Positions 23,861-32,400 of a DNA stretch of 64,000 nucleotides are shown in pieces; position 1 is the stretch's first letter, and the number at the start of each line of letters is the position of its first letter. The notes below the pieces were generated by a model that worked only from the letters and a program-made list of their open reading frames with translations, made no database searches and was not told the origin of the DNA. Both the position numbers and the translations under genes were made by a program. Source of the stretch: JAMXLO01 sp037201625 (GTDB taxonomy: Bacteria > Pseudomonadota > Alphaproteobacteria > Acetobacterales > Acetobacteraceae). The DNA is taken from NCBI GenBank assembly GCA_037201625.1, contig JBBCGR010000001.1, positions 700,266-764,265 of the forward strand, read 5' to 3'.

Positions 23861-25171
23861 ATGGCAAAGCGTCCGTTCCACCTCTCCTGGTTCCTCTCGC
23901 AGGGCTACGGTCCCAAGACCTGGCGGGGCAACTGGCCAGGGCCCAGCAGCGATGTGGCGCGCTGGATGATGCCGGATCTGTTCCTCGACCTCGCCCGCGG
24001 GCTGGAGCGCGCCTGTTTCGACTACGTCATCATCGAGGATTCCTCGATGGTGCCGTACACCTACCAGGGCTCGCACGACACCTATCTGCGCTACGCCGCC
24101 AGCACGCCGAAGCTCGACCCGGCCGTCCTGGTGCCCTACCTGGCACAGGCCACCAAGCATCTCGGCCTCATCCCGACGCTGTCGGTGACCGAGTATCCGC
24201 CGTTCCTGCTCGCCAGGCTGATCAACTCGCTCGACCACGCCACCGAGGGGCGCGTCGGCTGGAACTGCGTCACCAGCAGCAATGACGGCGCGGCGCAGAA
24301 CTATGGCCATCTGCGCCAGCCGCCTCATGACGAGCGCTACGAGCTCGCCGACGAGTTCGCTGACCTGGTCACGAAACTCTGGGATGCGTGGGAGCCGGAC
24401 GCGGTGGTGATCGACCGCGACGCGCCGATGTTCGCCGATGGCAGCAAGGTGCATCCGGTCGACTTCGAGGGGAAATACTTCCGCTGCCGCGGCCCGCTGA
24501 ATGCGCCACGCTCGCCGCAGGGCCGCCCGCCCATCTGCCAGGCCGGCGGTTCGGCGCGCGGCCAGGAATTCGCCGCACGCTGGGCCGACACGATCATCAC
24601 CGACGCCGGCGGCAGCGTCGAGGCGATGAAGGCCTACCGCGAGCATGTCCGACGCCTCGCCGCTGCCGCCGGGCGCGACCCGGACACGGTGAAGGTGCTG
24701 TTCCTCGCCTATCCGCTGGTGGATACGACGATGGAGGCCGCACACGACCGCCGGCGCCTGCTGCGCGAGGATGCCAACCGGCATCTGGACATGGCGCTGT
24801 CCACCATGTCGCGGCTCACCAACATCGATTTTTCGCAATTCGCCCCGGACGAGCCGCTGCCGGAACTGCACACCAACGGCCACCAGTCCTCGCTCGCCAA
24901 GTGGATCGGCAAGACGCCGCGCGAGCTTGCATCGGCGCAGTCCACCAAGATGGGGATCGACTTCACCGGCACGGCGGACCATGTGGCCGGCATGATGCAG
25001 GAGATCATGGAGGAGGTCGGCGGCGACGGCTTCCTGATCTTCAACAGCTATTTCGACCGGCGCTACATCATGGAGGTGTGCGACGGGCTGGTGCCCGAGT
25101 TGCAGCGCCGCGGCGTGACGCGGACGCGCTATGCGCACAAGCACTTCAAGGACAACCTGCTGGAGTTCTGA
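23861..25171 (+). CDS. LLM-class FMN-dependent monooxygenase, NtaA/SnaA/DszA-like
   Basis: This protein has about 436 residues. The start MAKRPFHLSWFLSQGYGPKTW fits the family, which usually has about 440 residues. Visible blocks are LGLIPTLSVTEYPPFLLARL, then GRVGWNCVTSS, the EFADLVTKLWDAWE helix and PPICQAGGSARGQEFAARWAD. These are diagnostic of the NtaA/SnaA/DszA branch of two-component flavin monooxygenases. It uses reduced FMN from a separate reductase, not seen nearby, to oxidise compounds such as nitrilotriacetate or sulfones. The ATG at 23861 is chosen over 23771 for family fit. A palindromic operator candidate lies upstream. Confidence 0.88.
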   Translation: MAKRPFHLSWFLSQGYGPKTWRGNWPGPSSDVARWMMPDLFLDLARGLERACFDYVIIEDSSMVPYTYQGSHDTYLRYAASTPKLDPAVLVPYLAQATKHLGLIPTLSVTEYPPFLLARLINSLDHATEGRVGWNCVTSSNDGAAQNYGHLRQPPHDERYELADEFADLVTKLWDAWEPDAVVIDRDAPMFADGSKVHPVDFEGKYFRCRGPLNAPRSPQGRPPICQAGGSARGQEFAARWADTIITDAGGSVEAMKAYREHVRRLAAAAGRDPDTVKVLFLAYPLVDTTMEAAHDRRRLLREDANRHLDMALSTMSRLTNIDFSQFAPDEPLPELHTNGHQSSLAKWIGKTPRELASAQSTKMGIDFTGTADHVAGMMQEIMEEVGGDGFLIFNSYFDRRYIMEVCDGLVPELQRRGVTRTRYAHKHFKDNLLEF

Positions 25172-25195
25172 GCCCGCGCCTCGCCGCCTCGCGCC

Positions 25196-25255
25196 AGGCC
25201 ACCTCGCCCCAGGCCGCCCTCGCCCCGGGCCATCTTTCCCCGGGCCACCTCGCCT
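25196..25255. repeat. Degenerate 15-bp repeat, four copies
   Basis: Units at 25196, 25211, 25226 and 25241 follow the pattern (A/C)GGGCCACCTCGCCC with two to four changes each. The array lies between the LLM monooxygenase stop and the HtrA-like gene. Period and GC-rich character match the other 15-bp arrays in the window. Confidence 0.65.
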
Positions 25256-25333
25256 TGCTGCGCCGGACGCAGCACAATACCGCATCGAGCAAGACCACGC
25301 CCGCGCACAGCGGCACGAGAGGAGACGAGACCC

Positions 25334-26761
25334 ATGCGTTCGGCCCTGTTCCGGGCGGCGTTCGCCGCTGCGGCACTGACCCTCGCGCCGGGCCCCCGGG
25401 CCGCATCGCAGGCCGCATCGGCGGCACTGGCGGATCCCGACCTGCCCGACCTGGTGGCCACCCTGCTGCCGAGTTGCGTCAACATCACCACCACCCGCTA
25501 CAAGGAGGTGAAGATCGTCGAAGGCAAGCCGGTGATCGAGCAGGATGCCGAGGCCGACAAGAAGCACGCGTATGGCAGCGGGTTCATCCTCACGCCGGAC
25601 GGTTATGTCATCACCAACAAGCATGTCACGCTCAACGGCATCAGCTACAGCGTGACGCTGGCCGATGGCCGGCAATTCCCGGCCGACCTGGTGGCCCAGG
25701 CGGTCGCCAACGACATTGCCGTGATCCGCATCCGCTCGAACGAGACGTGGACGCCGGCCAGGATCGGCAACAGCGACACGCTCCGCCAGGGCGATGCGGT
25801 GATCGCCATCGGCAATCCGGTCGACTACCAGAGTTCGGTCACCACCGGCATCGTCAGCGCGCTCAACCGCGACGGCGGGCTGACGGAATTCGACAACCTC
25901 ATCCAGACCGATGCAGCGATCAACCCGGGCAACTCGGGCGGGCCGCTGTTCAATCGCAGGGGCGAGGTGATCGGCATCAACACCGCGTTCTATTCGCCCG
26001 GCAAGGACAGCGGCAACGTCGGCATCGGCTTCGCAATTCCGATCAACGACGCGGAGTTCGTCGTGCGGCACATGAAGGATGCGCTCGACACAACGAAGAA
26101 CTGGCAGCCGGCCTATCTCGGCACGACGATCCAGTCGCTGACCCCGGCGCTCGCCGCCGCCTATGGGCTCCCGGCGCCCTGGGGCTCCATCATCGCCGGG
26201 ATCAACGACGGCAGCCCCGCGGTGCGGGCCGGGCTGCGGGTCGGCGACATCATCACCAGCCTCGACGGCAAGGACCGCAAGGACAGCCGGGCGCTGATGC
26301 GCGCGATCGTGGAAACCGCGGCCGGCACCACGGTCACACTCGGCGTCTGGCGCGACGGCAAGGCGGAGTCGGTCGCGGTCGCATTGACCGGCCTGCCGGC
26401 GGGCTGGACCCTGCCCGTCTACATGGGCGGCACCTCGGCCGCCAAGCCCGAGATCCCACCAGCGGCGCTGGTGAATTTCGGCCTGGAACTCTCAGCGATC
26501 ACGCCCGCGCTGCGCACCAAGTACAAGATCGCCACCGCGCTGCAGGGCGTGGTGGTGGTCGGCGTGGCGATCGGCAGCGAGGCGGCCAATCTCGCGATCG
26601 ATGCCGGCGCGGTGATCGTCCGGGTGCGCGACGATGCCGTGTTCTCGCCGGAGGATGTGCTGAAGCGCGTCGCCGATGAGCGGCGGCAGAAGCGGCCGCA
26701 GGTGCCCATGCTGATGTCGAACGCGGGCAGCCTGTCCTGGGTGGCGCTGCGGCTCGACTGA
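25334..26761 (+). CDS. HtrA/Deg-like serine protease with PDZ domain
   Basis: This 475-residue protein has a signal-peptide-like start (MRSALFRAAFAAAALTLAPG) with cleavage probably near residue 25, so it is periplasmic. The trypsin-like triad is His97 (NKHV, where NAHV is usual), Asp127 (NDIAVI) and Ser201 (NPGNSGGPL). A PDZ domain (about 255-345) follows with GSIIAGINDGSPAVRAGLRVGDII. A second, weaker PDZ-like region (about 375-475) is seen. This is the DegP/DegQ domain order. It would degrade or refold damaged envelope proteins. It stands alone between two catabolic genes. Confidence 0.9.
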   Translation: MRSALFRAAFAAAALTLAPGPRAASQAASAALADPDLPDLVATLLPSCVNITTTRYKEVKIVEGKPVIEQDAEADKKHAYGSGFILTPDGYVITNKHVTLNGISYSVTLADGRQFPADLVAQAVANDIAVIRIRSNETWTPARIGNSDTLRQGDAVIAIGNPVDYQSSVTTGIVSALNRDGGLTEFDNLIQTDAAINPGNSGGPLFNRRGEVIGINTAFYSPGKDSGNVGIGFAIPINDAEFVVRHMKDALDTTKNWQPAYLGTTIQSLTPALAAAYGLPAPWGSIIAGINDGSPAVRAGLRVGDIITSLDGKDRKDSRALMRAIVETAAGTTVTLGVWRDGKAESVAVALTGLPAGWTLPVYMGGTSAAKPEIPPAALVNFGLELSAITPALRTKYKIATALQGVVVVGVAIGSEAANLAIDAGAVIVRVRDDAVFSPEDVLKRVADERRQKRPQVPMLMSNAGSLSWVALRLD

Positions 26762-26882
26762 CGCCGCCGCGCGGGTGCGTGGTGCAGGGCGTGAGGCACA
26801 CGCGTCCGCGCCGCCGCATCCGTTGACAATCGCGCCTTCACCCCATCGACTTGCCGGCCATCACTTCTCGCGGGATCCGTCC

Positions 26883-28466
26883 ATGTCCACCCAGCCCGTC
26901 GACGTCCTCATCATCGGTGCCGGTGCGTCCGGCGCGGCCGTGGCCTGGAGCCTGGCCGAGACGAAGATGCACATCCTCTGCCTGGAGCAGGGCGATTGGA
27001 TGAAGCCGTCGGACTATCCCACCTCGGGCCGTGACTGGGAGGCGCGCCAGCTTGGCGAATTCCACTACAGCCCGAACCGCCGTGCGCGCGACACCGACTA
27101 TCCGGTGAACGATGCGGCCTCGCCGATCAAGGTCGCCAATTTCAACGGCGTCGGCGGCGGCACCGTGCTCTATGCCGGGCACTTCCCGCGCTTCCATCCA
27201 TCGGATTTCCGCGTGCGCTCGCTGGACGGCGTGGCCGATGACTGGCCGATCGACTATGCGACGCTGGCGCCGTTCTACGACGAGAACGACCGCATGATGG
27301 GCGTGTCGGGGCTGGCGGGCGATCCGGCCTATCCGCCGCATGAGCCGATGATGGCGCCGCTGCCGCTCGGCAAATCCGGCACCACGCTGGCGCGCGGGCT
27401 GAACCGGCTGGGCTGGCACTGGTGGCCGTCAGACAGCGCGATCGCCTCGGAGGATTACGAAGGCCGGGCGAAGTGCATCAACCTGGCGCACTGCACCTCG
27501 GGCTGCGCGCAGGGCGCCAAGGCGAGCACCGACATCACCTACTGGCCCGCCGCGATCCGGGCCGGCGTGGAGTTGCGCACGCGCTGCCGGGTGCGCGAGA
27601 TCACCCGCAATGAGCACGGCATGGCGTCCGGCGTGGTGTATTACGACGGCGACGGCGTGGAGCATTTCCAGGCGGCCGAGGTTGTGATCCTGGCGTGCAA
27701 TGCGGTGGGGACGGCGCGGATTTTGCTGAACTCCAACGGCCTCGCCAATTCGTCCGGGCTGGTCGGCAGGAACCTGATGTTCCATCCCTATGCGCGGATC
27801 GCCGGTTATTTCGATGAAGAACTGGACGGCAACCGCGGTCCCGGCAACTGCATCTGGAGCCAGGAGTTCTACGAGACCGACCGCGACCGCGGCTTCCTGC
27901 GCGGCTATACGTTCGAGTTCTCGCGCGGCCAGAACCAGGTGCTGGCGGCGGTGCATGGCGCGCAGACCGGACGGCTGCACTGGGGCGCCGAGCACCACCG
28001 TTCCTATCGCCGGCTGTTCGGCCACCGCACCGGGATGGTGGCGATCTGCGAGGACCTGCCCGAGGCGCACAACACCGTCACGCTCGATCCGGTGCTGAAG
28101 GACGGCAACGGCATCCCGGCGCCGAAAATCGACTACACGCTGAGCGAGAACAGCCGCCGCATGCTGGACCACGCGGTCGCGCGCGCCACCGAGATCCTGC
28201 GTGCCGCCGGCGCGCACGACGTGTGGCACGAGGCGCCGCTCGGCGATGGCGGCTGGCACCTGATGGGCACTGCGCGGATGGGCACCGACCCGGCGCGGTC
28301 GGTGGTGAACGAGTGGGGCCGCAGCCACGACGTGAAGAACCTGTTCATCGTGGATGGCAGCATCTTCGTCACATCGGCCGGGGTGAACCCGACGCGGACG
28401 ATCCAGGCGCTGGCGCTGTATGTGGCCGACAGCATGAAGCAGCGGCTGGCGACGCTGTTCGATTGA
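26883..28466 (+). CDS. GMC-family FAD oxidoreductase
   Basis: This protein has about 527 residues. The start at 26883 puts the FAD-binding motif VLIIGAGASGAAVAW at residues 8-22. The C-terminal GMC domain carries HLMGTARMGTDP and, at the end, GVNPTRTIQALALYVADSM, which give the catalytic His and Asn/His pair. It lacks a Tat-type signal, and no cytochrome or small-subunit gene is next to it. It therefore differs from the membrane-bound three-subunit dehydrogenases of acetic acid bacteria. It oxidises an alcohol or sugar; the substrate is unknown. In its length and GWHWWPSD region it resembles gluconate-2-dehydrogenase-type GMC proteins. Confidence 0.88.
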   Translation: MSTQPVDVLIIGAGASGAAVAWSLAETKMHILCLEQGDWMKPSDYPTSGRDWEARQLGEFHYSPNRRARDTDYPVNDAASPIKVANFNGVGGGTVLYAGHFPRFHPSDFRVRSLDGVADDWPIDYATLAPFYDENDRMMGVSGLAGDPAYPPHEPMMAPLPLGKSGTTLARGLNRLGWHWWPSDSAIASEDYEGRAKCINLAHCTSGCAQGAKASTDITYWPAAIRAGVELRTRCRVREITRNEHGMASGVVYYDGDGVEHFQAAEVVILACNAVGTARILLNSNGLANSSGLVGRNLMFHPYARIAGYFDEELDGNRGPGNCIWSQEFYETDRDRGFLRGYTFEFSRGQNQVLAAVHGAQTGRLHWGAEHHRSYRRLFGHRTGMVAICEDLPEAHNTVTLDPVLKDGNGIPAPKIDYTLSENSRRMLDHAVARATEILRAAGAHDVWHEAPLGDGGWHLMGTARMGTDPARSVVNEWGRSHDVKNLFIVDGSIFVTSAGVNPTRTIQALALYVADSMKQRLATLFD

Positions 28467-28525
28467 ACTTGCACCCTGGAAGCGGCCACGGTACCAGGAT
28501 CTGGTACAGCGCAGGAGACGAGGCG

Positions 28526-28771
28526 GTGCCACGCAACACGTCGGTCACGCTGGGCGACCATTTTGCCGAGTTCATCGACCAGCAGGTGGACAGCGGCCGC
28601 TACGGTTCTGCCAGCGATGTCGTGCGGGCCGGGCTGCGGTTGCTGGAGGAGCAGGAGGCCAGGCTTGAGGCGCTGCGCGCGGCCCTGGCCGATGGCGAGA
28701 ACAGCGGGACCGCGCGGCCGTTCGATGTGGAGGCATTCCTCGCAGCCAAGCACTCGGCGCGTGGGGGGTGA
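28526..28771 (+). CDS. parD: ParD-like antitoxin
   Basis: This 81-residue protein has the ParD/CopG ribbon-helix-helix start RNTSVTLGDHFAEFIDQQV, then SGRYGSASDVVRAGLRLLEEQE, and an acidic C-terminal toxin-binding tail. The GTG start has AGGAG eight bases upstream. The stop overlaps the start of the ParE gene (GTGA at 28768-28771), so the antitoxin is made first and in step with the toxin. It should bind its own promoter, just upstream at 28467-28525, and repress the operon with ParE. Confidence 0.92.
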   Translation: MPRNTSVTLGDHFAEFIDQQVDSGRYGSASDVVRAGLRLLEEQEARLEALRAALADGENSGTARPFDVEAFLAAKHSARGG

Positions 28772-29061
28772 GCCACTATGTTCTGTCGCCACGAGCGGGC
28801 CGGGACCTGAGCGACATCTGGGATTATAGCGCGGAGCAATGGGGCGTCGCGCAGGCTGACCGCTATATCCGGCTGATCACGACTGCCTGCGAGGCTCTCG
28901 CGACGGGCCACGTCACGGGCCGGAGCGCTGACACCATCCGCACCGGATATTTTCGTTACGGAGTCGGGTCACACGTGCTATTCTACCGACCGCAGCCGCA
29001 GGGAGGCATAGCCATCGTCCGCGTCCTGCACCAGCGCATGGATGTCGATCGCCATTTGTAG
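28768..29061 (+). CDS. parE: ParE-like toxin
   Basis: This 97-residue RelE/ParE-superfamily protein has YVLSPRAGRDLSDIWDYSAEQWG at the start, then GRSADTIRTGYFRYGVGSHVLFYR and IAIVRVLHQRMDVDRHL at the end. The basic strand and the final HxxMD segment are typical of ParE gyrase inhibitors. The start is GTG, overlapping the ParD stop. The pair is chromosomal and ends 16 bp before the stop of the convergent dehydratase gene. No sign of degeneration is seen, so the module should be functional. Confidence 0.9.
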   Translation: MSHYVLSPRAGRDLSDIWDYSAEQWGVAQADRYIRLITTACEALATGHVTGRSADTIRTGYFRYGVGSHVLFYRPQPQGGIAIVRVLHQRMDVDRHL

Positions 29062-29077
29062 TCCGGCACGGGATCGC

Positions 29078-30781
29078 CTACCCCCCCGCCCGCAGCACCG
29101 CGAGGTCGCAGCCTTCGTCCGCCTGCAGCACCTGCTCGGCGACGATCCGGTCCCACCCTCGCGCGGCCTTCGCCGGCGGACGCCAGGCCGCGCGCCGCTG
29201 CGCCAGCACATCGTCCGCCACCAGCAGGTCGAGCCGGCGTTCCTGCACCGACAGCCGGATGCGGTCGCCGCTCTCCACCAGCCCGAGCGGCCCACCTGCC
29301 GCCGCCTCCGGCGTGATGTGCAGCACGATGGTGCCGAACGCGGTGCCCGACATCCGGCAATCGCTCATGCGCACCATGTCCTTCACCCCGGCGCGCGCCA
29401 GCTTCTGCGGGATCGGCAGGTAGCCCGCCTCGGGCATGCCGGCGGGCGTCAGCGAGCCGGCATTCTTCAGCACCAGGATGTCGTGCTCCGTCACATCGAG
29501 CGCCGGATCGTCGATGCGGTTGGCGAGGTCCTCCAGCCCGTCGAACACCATCGCCCGGGCCTCGGTCTCGAACAATGAGGGCGTGGCGGCGCTGCGCTTC
29601 AGGATCGCGCCGCGCGGCGCCAGCGAGCCGAACAGCGCGACCAGCCCGCCCACCGGCGACACCGGCTCGTTGCGGGCACGGATGTAGCGGCGATCGACGA
29701 ACGCAGGCTCGCGCAGACGCTCGCCCAGCGTCGTGCCGGTGACGTCGCGCGTTTCCATGTGCAGCAGGTCGCGCAATTCCCACAGCAGCGCCGGCATGCC
29801 GCCGGCCGCGTGGAAGTCCTCCATGTAGCCCTCGCCGGTGGGCTTCAGGTCGACCAGCACCGGCGTGGTGTCGGACAGCGCGTTCAGCCGATGCAGGTCG
29901 ATCTTCACGCCGCGCCGCCCGGCGATCGCCGTCAGGTGGATCAGTGCATTGGTCGAACCGCCGAGCGCCAGCAGCACGCGCACGGCATTCTCCACCGACG
30001 CCGCGGTGATGATCTCGGACGGGCGGATCGGCTTGGTGATCAGGCGCACCGCCAGCGCGCCCGCCTCCTCCGCCGCGCGCAGCCGGTCGGCGTGCACCGC
30101 CGGGATCGAGCCGTGGCCCAGCGGCACCATGCCCAGCGTCTCGGCGATGCAGGCCATGGTGGAGGCCGTGCCCATCACGCCGCAGGTGCCGGCGGTGGTG
30201 GCCAGCCGCCCCTCGATCTCGCCGATGCGCTCGGCGGTGACGCGGCCGGCGCGGTACATCGCCCAGTAGCGGCGGCAGTCGGTGCAGGCGGACAGCCGCT
30301 CGCCCTGGAACGGTGTGGCCAGCATCGGGCCGGTCACCAGTTGCACCGCGGGGATGTCGGCCGATGCGGCGGCCATCAACTGGGCCGGCACCGTCTTGTC
30401 GCAGCCGCCCACCAGCACGGCCGCATCCATCGGCTGCGCGCTCAGCATCGCCTCGGTGTCGAGCGCGGCGAGGTTGCGGTAGTGCATCGACGTGGGGAAC
30501 AGCGAGGGCTCGCATAGCGACACGGTGGGGAAGGCCAGCGGCAACCCGCCGGCGGCGAGCACGCCACGCTTCACCGCCTCGATCAGTTCGGGGACGGTAC
30601 GGTGGCAATTGTTGAAATCCGAGCCGGTGTCGACGATGCCGACCACCGGCCGGTCGAGCATGGCCTGCGAGTAGCCCATCGACTTGGCGAACGACTTCCG
30701 CAGGTACAGCGCGAAGTCGCGATCGCCGTAATTGGCGGTGTTGCGGGCCAGGCCACGTTTGGGGGCGGGTTCTTCATCCAT
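29078..30781 (-). CDS. IlvD/Edd-family dehydratase, sugar-acid (arabinonate) type
   Basis: This protein has about 567 residues. It has three cysteines at the Fe-S positions: Cys59 (DFNNCH), Cys127 (GGCDKT) and Cys200 (AGTCGVMGTAS). This spacing matches L-arabinonate and D-xylonate dehydratases rather than housekeeping IlvD. The reaction would be loss of water from a sugar acid to a 2-keto-3-deoxy acid. The ATG at 30781 is chosen over an in-frame start at 30937 because it fits family length. It is convergent with ParE and divergent from the Uma2 gene (116-bp gap). No sugar transporter is next to it. Confidence 0.88.
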   Translation of the reverse strand: MDEEPAPKRGLARNTANYGDRDFALYLRKSFAKSMGYSQAMLDRPVVGIVDTGSDFNNCHRTVPELIEAVKRGVLAAGGLPLAFPTVSLCEPSLFPTSMHYRNLAALDTEAMLSAQPMDAAVLVGGCDKTVPAQLMAAASADIPAVQLVTGPMLATPFQGERLSACTDCRRYWAMYRAGRVTAERIGEIEGRLATTAGTCGVMGTASTMACIAETLGMVPLGHGSIPAVHADRLRAAEEAGALAVRLITKPIRPSEIITAASVENAVRVLLALGGSTNALIHLTAIAGRRGVKIDLHRLNALSDTTPVLVDLKPTGEGYMEDFHAAGGMPALLWELRDLLHMETRDVTGTTLGERLREPAFVDRRYIRARNEPVSPVGGLVALFGSLAPRGAILKRSAATPSLFETEARAMVFDGLEDLANRIDDPALDVTEHDILVLKNAGSLTPAGMPEAGYLPIPQKLARAGVKDMVRMSDCRMSGTAFGTIVLHITPEAAAGGPLGLVESGDRIRLSVQERRLDLLVADDVLAQRRAAWRPPAKAARGWDRIVAEQVLQADEGCDLAVLRAGG

Positions 30782-30897
30782 GCGGCGGATGCTACGCCGG
30801 CAGCGACGGGCGGGCAATTTGGGGTGGCTGCGGCAGGCAGGTCCGCCGCCCCGGCGCGTCCAGCGACAGGCCGTGGCCGAAGTGCTACCCTGCGGCG

Positions 30898-31491
30898 ATG
30901 GTCGCTCTTCGGGAACGGACGCCGATCTCCATGACACTGGACGAGTTCCTCGCCTGGGGGCCGGGCGAGGGTGCCGGGCACATCTGGCAGTTGATCGACG
31001 GCGAACCGGTGGCGATGGCGCCGGGCAACGATGCGCACGGGTCGATCCAGGGCGAGCTTGCCCGGCTGCTGGGCAACCACCTGCTGGAGCGTGACAGCCC
31101 CTACCGTGTCGTCACCGAGCCCGGCATCGTCCCGCGGGTGCGCGCCAACCGGAACTACCGGGTGCCCGACCTGGGCGTGACCTGCACGCCGCCGTCGAAC
31201 GACCTGATGGTGGCCGAGCCGGTCCTGCTGATCGAGATCCTGTCGCCGTCCAACGAGGCGGAGACGCAGTCCAACATCTGGGCCTACACAACGGTGCCCA
31301 GCGTGCGCGAGATCCTGGCCATCCGCAGCACGCGCATCGAGGCCGAACTGCTGATCCGCGGCGCCGATGGGACTTGGCCCGCCGAGCCGCTGATCATCGG
31401 CGCGGATGACACGGTGACCTTGCCAAGCATCGGCTACGCGGCATCGCTGCCGATGTTCTACCGGACAACGGCGCTGGCCGGCGCCAGATAG
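30898..31491 (+). CDS. Uma2-family (DUF820) restriction-endonuclease-like protein
   Basis: This 197-residue protein has MTLDEFLAW near the start, the IDGEPVAMAPGNDAHGSIQG segment, then RVPDLGVT and PVLLIEILSPSNEAETQ. These are the PD-(D/E)xK fold strands of the Uma2 family. Where the active lysine usually follows the SPS segment, this protein reads QSNIWAY, so the Lys may be missing. The stop is overlapped by the AGGAGG ribosome site of the next gene, showing coupling. Family members are common in cyanobacteria and Acetobacteraceae and have no settled function. Confidence 0.85.
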   Translation: MVALRERTPISMTLDEFLAWGPGEGAGHIWQLIDGEPVAMAPGNDAHGSIQGELARLLGNHLLERDSPYRVVTEPGIVPRVRANRNYRVPDLGVTCTPPSNDLMVAEPVLLIEILSPSNEAETQSNIWAYTTVPSVREILAIRSTRIEAELLIRGADGTWPAEPLIIGADDTVTLPSIGYAASLPMFYRTTALAGAR

Positions 31492-31503
31492 GAGGAACGG
31501 ATC

Positions 31504-32346
31504 ATGCAAGCGCCTCTGACGCTGCTCGCCGAACTCCAGGAATCGCAGGCGACCGGCCGCATCGCCGAGATCTACGACGAGATCCGCCGGTTCTCCGGCG
31601 TGCCCTATGTGTCCTCGCTGCAGCGCTACCTGGCGACGCTGCCGGGCGTGCTGGAATGGGCCTGGGACGCGGTGCGGCCGGCGATGGCGTCGGGCGTCAT
31701 CCCGGAAACCGGGTGGCGCCTGGCCACCGATGTGCGGGTATCCCCGGCCGAGGCGATCCCGCCGGCGACGCTCGAGGGCTGGCAGGTCGATGCTGCCGGC
31801 CTGACCGCCATCCGCGCGATCGCTGCCAACTTCGTGCGCGTCTCGCCGGTGAACCTGGTGATGGGCGCCTGCCTCAGCCGCCTGCTGACCGAGCCCGCCC
31901 CGGCCGGCGCCGGCTACACGATCGCATGGACACCGCCGGCGATGCTGCCGCCGATGCCCGGCAACGCCGATCCCGGCGATCTGCCGGAGGACGAACGGGC
32001 CGTGCTCCTGCGGTTCGCCACCGAGGTGGACGGCGTGCCGTTCATCCCGGCGCTGTACCGCCAGCTTGCGCACTGGCCGGCGGTGCTGGCGTGGCTGGCC
32101 GATGAACTGGCGCCGCGCTTCCTGGCGCCCGACACCGAGGCGGCGCGTGCCTCGTTCCAGGCCGCCGCCCGCGCGGCTGCCGCCAAGATCGTCGCCGGGC
32201 TGCCCACGCCGCAGGGCGCGCCGCCCGACGCGGAGGCGACGCAGCACGTGCTCGCCGCCGTCGAGCGCTATGCGGTCACCAGCCCGGAGATGACGATGTT
32301 CGGGCAGCTCATTCTCGATGCGCTGCCCGAGCACGTGCGCGCCTGA
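31504..32346 (+). CDS. DehI-like (group I 2-haloacid dehalogenase) family protein
   Basis: This 280-residue all-helical protein opens with a LLAELQESQATGRIAEIYDEIRR block and a later YLATLPGVLEWAWDAVRPAM. A second related half (FIPALYRQLAHWPAVLAWLADELAP) follows, giving the internal pseudo-repeat seen in DehI-type dehalogenases. Members may remove halogen from 2-haloacids, but most relatives are untested. The gene is translationally coupled to the Uma2 gene. The catalytic Asp of DehI was not located with certainty, so the family call is tentative. Confidence 0.6.
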   Translation: MQAPLTLLAELQESQATGRIAEIYDEIRRFSGVPYVSSLQRYLATLPGVLEWAWDAVRPAMASGVIPETGWRLATDVRVSPAEAIPPATLEGWQVDAAGLTAIRAIAANFVRVSPVNLVMGACLSRLLTEPAPAGAGYTIAWTPPAMLPPMPGNADPGDLPEDERAVLLRFATEVDGVPFIPALYRQLAHWPAVLAWLADELAPRFLAPDTEAARASFQAAARAAAAKIVAGLPTPQGAPPDAEATQHVLAAVERYAVTSPEMTMFGQLILDALPEHVRA

Positions 32347-32400
32347 TCCTCATTCCTTCGCGACCGGGATCATGGCGCGCGGCGCGTCGCTGCCGGCGGA

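Noticed and set aside
24388..26679. Long plus-strand frame of over 700 codons overlapping the LLM monooxygenase and HtrA-like genes
   Set aside because: It is an out-of-frame shadow of two well-recognised genes, with low-complexity Arg/Gly/Ala composition and no ribosome site or family features.
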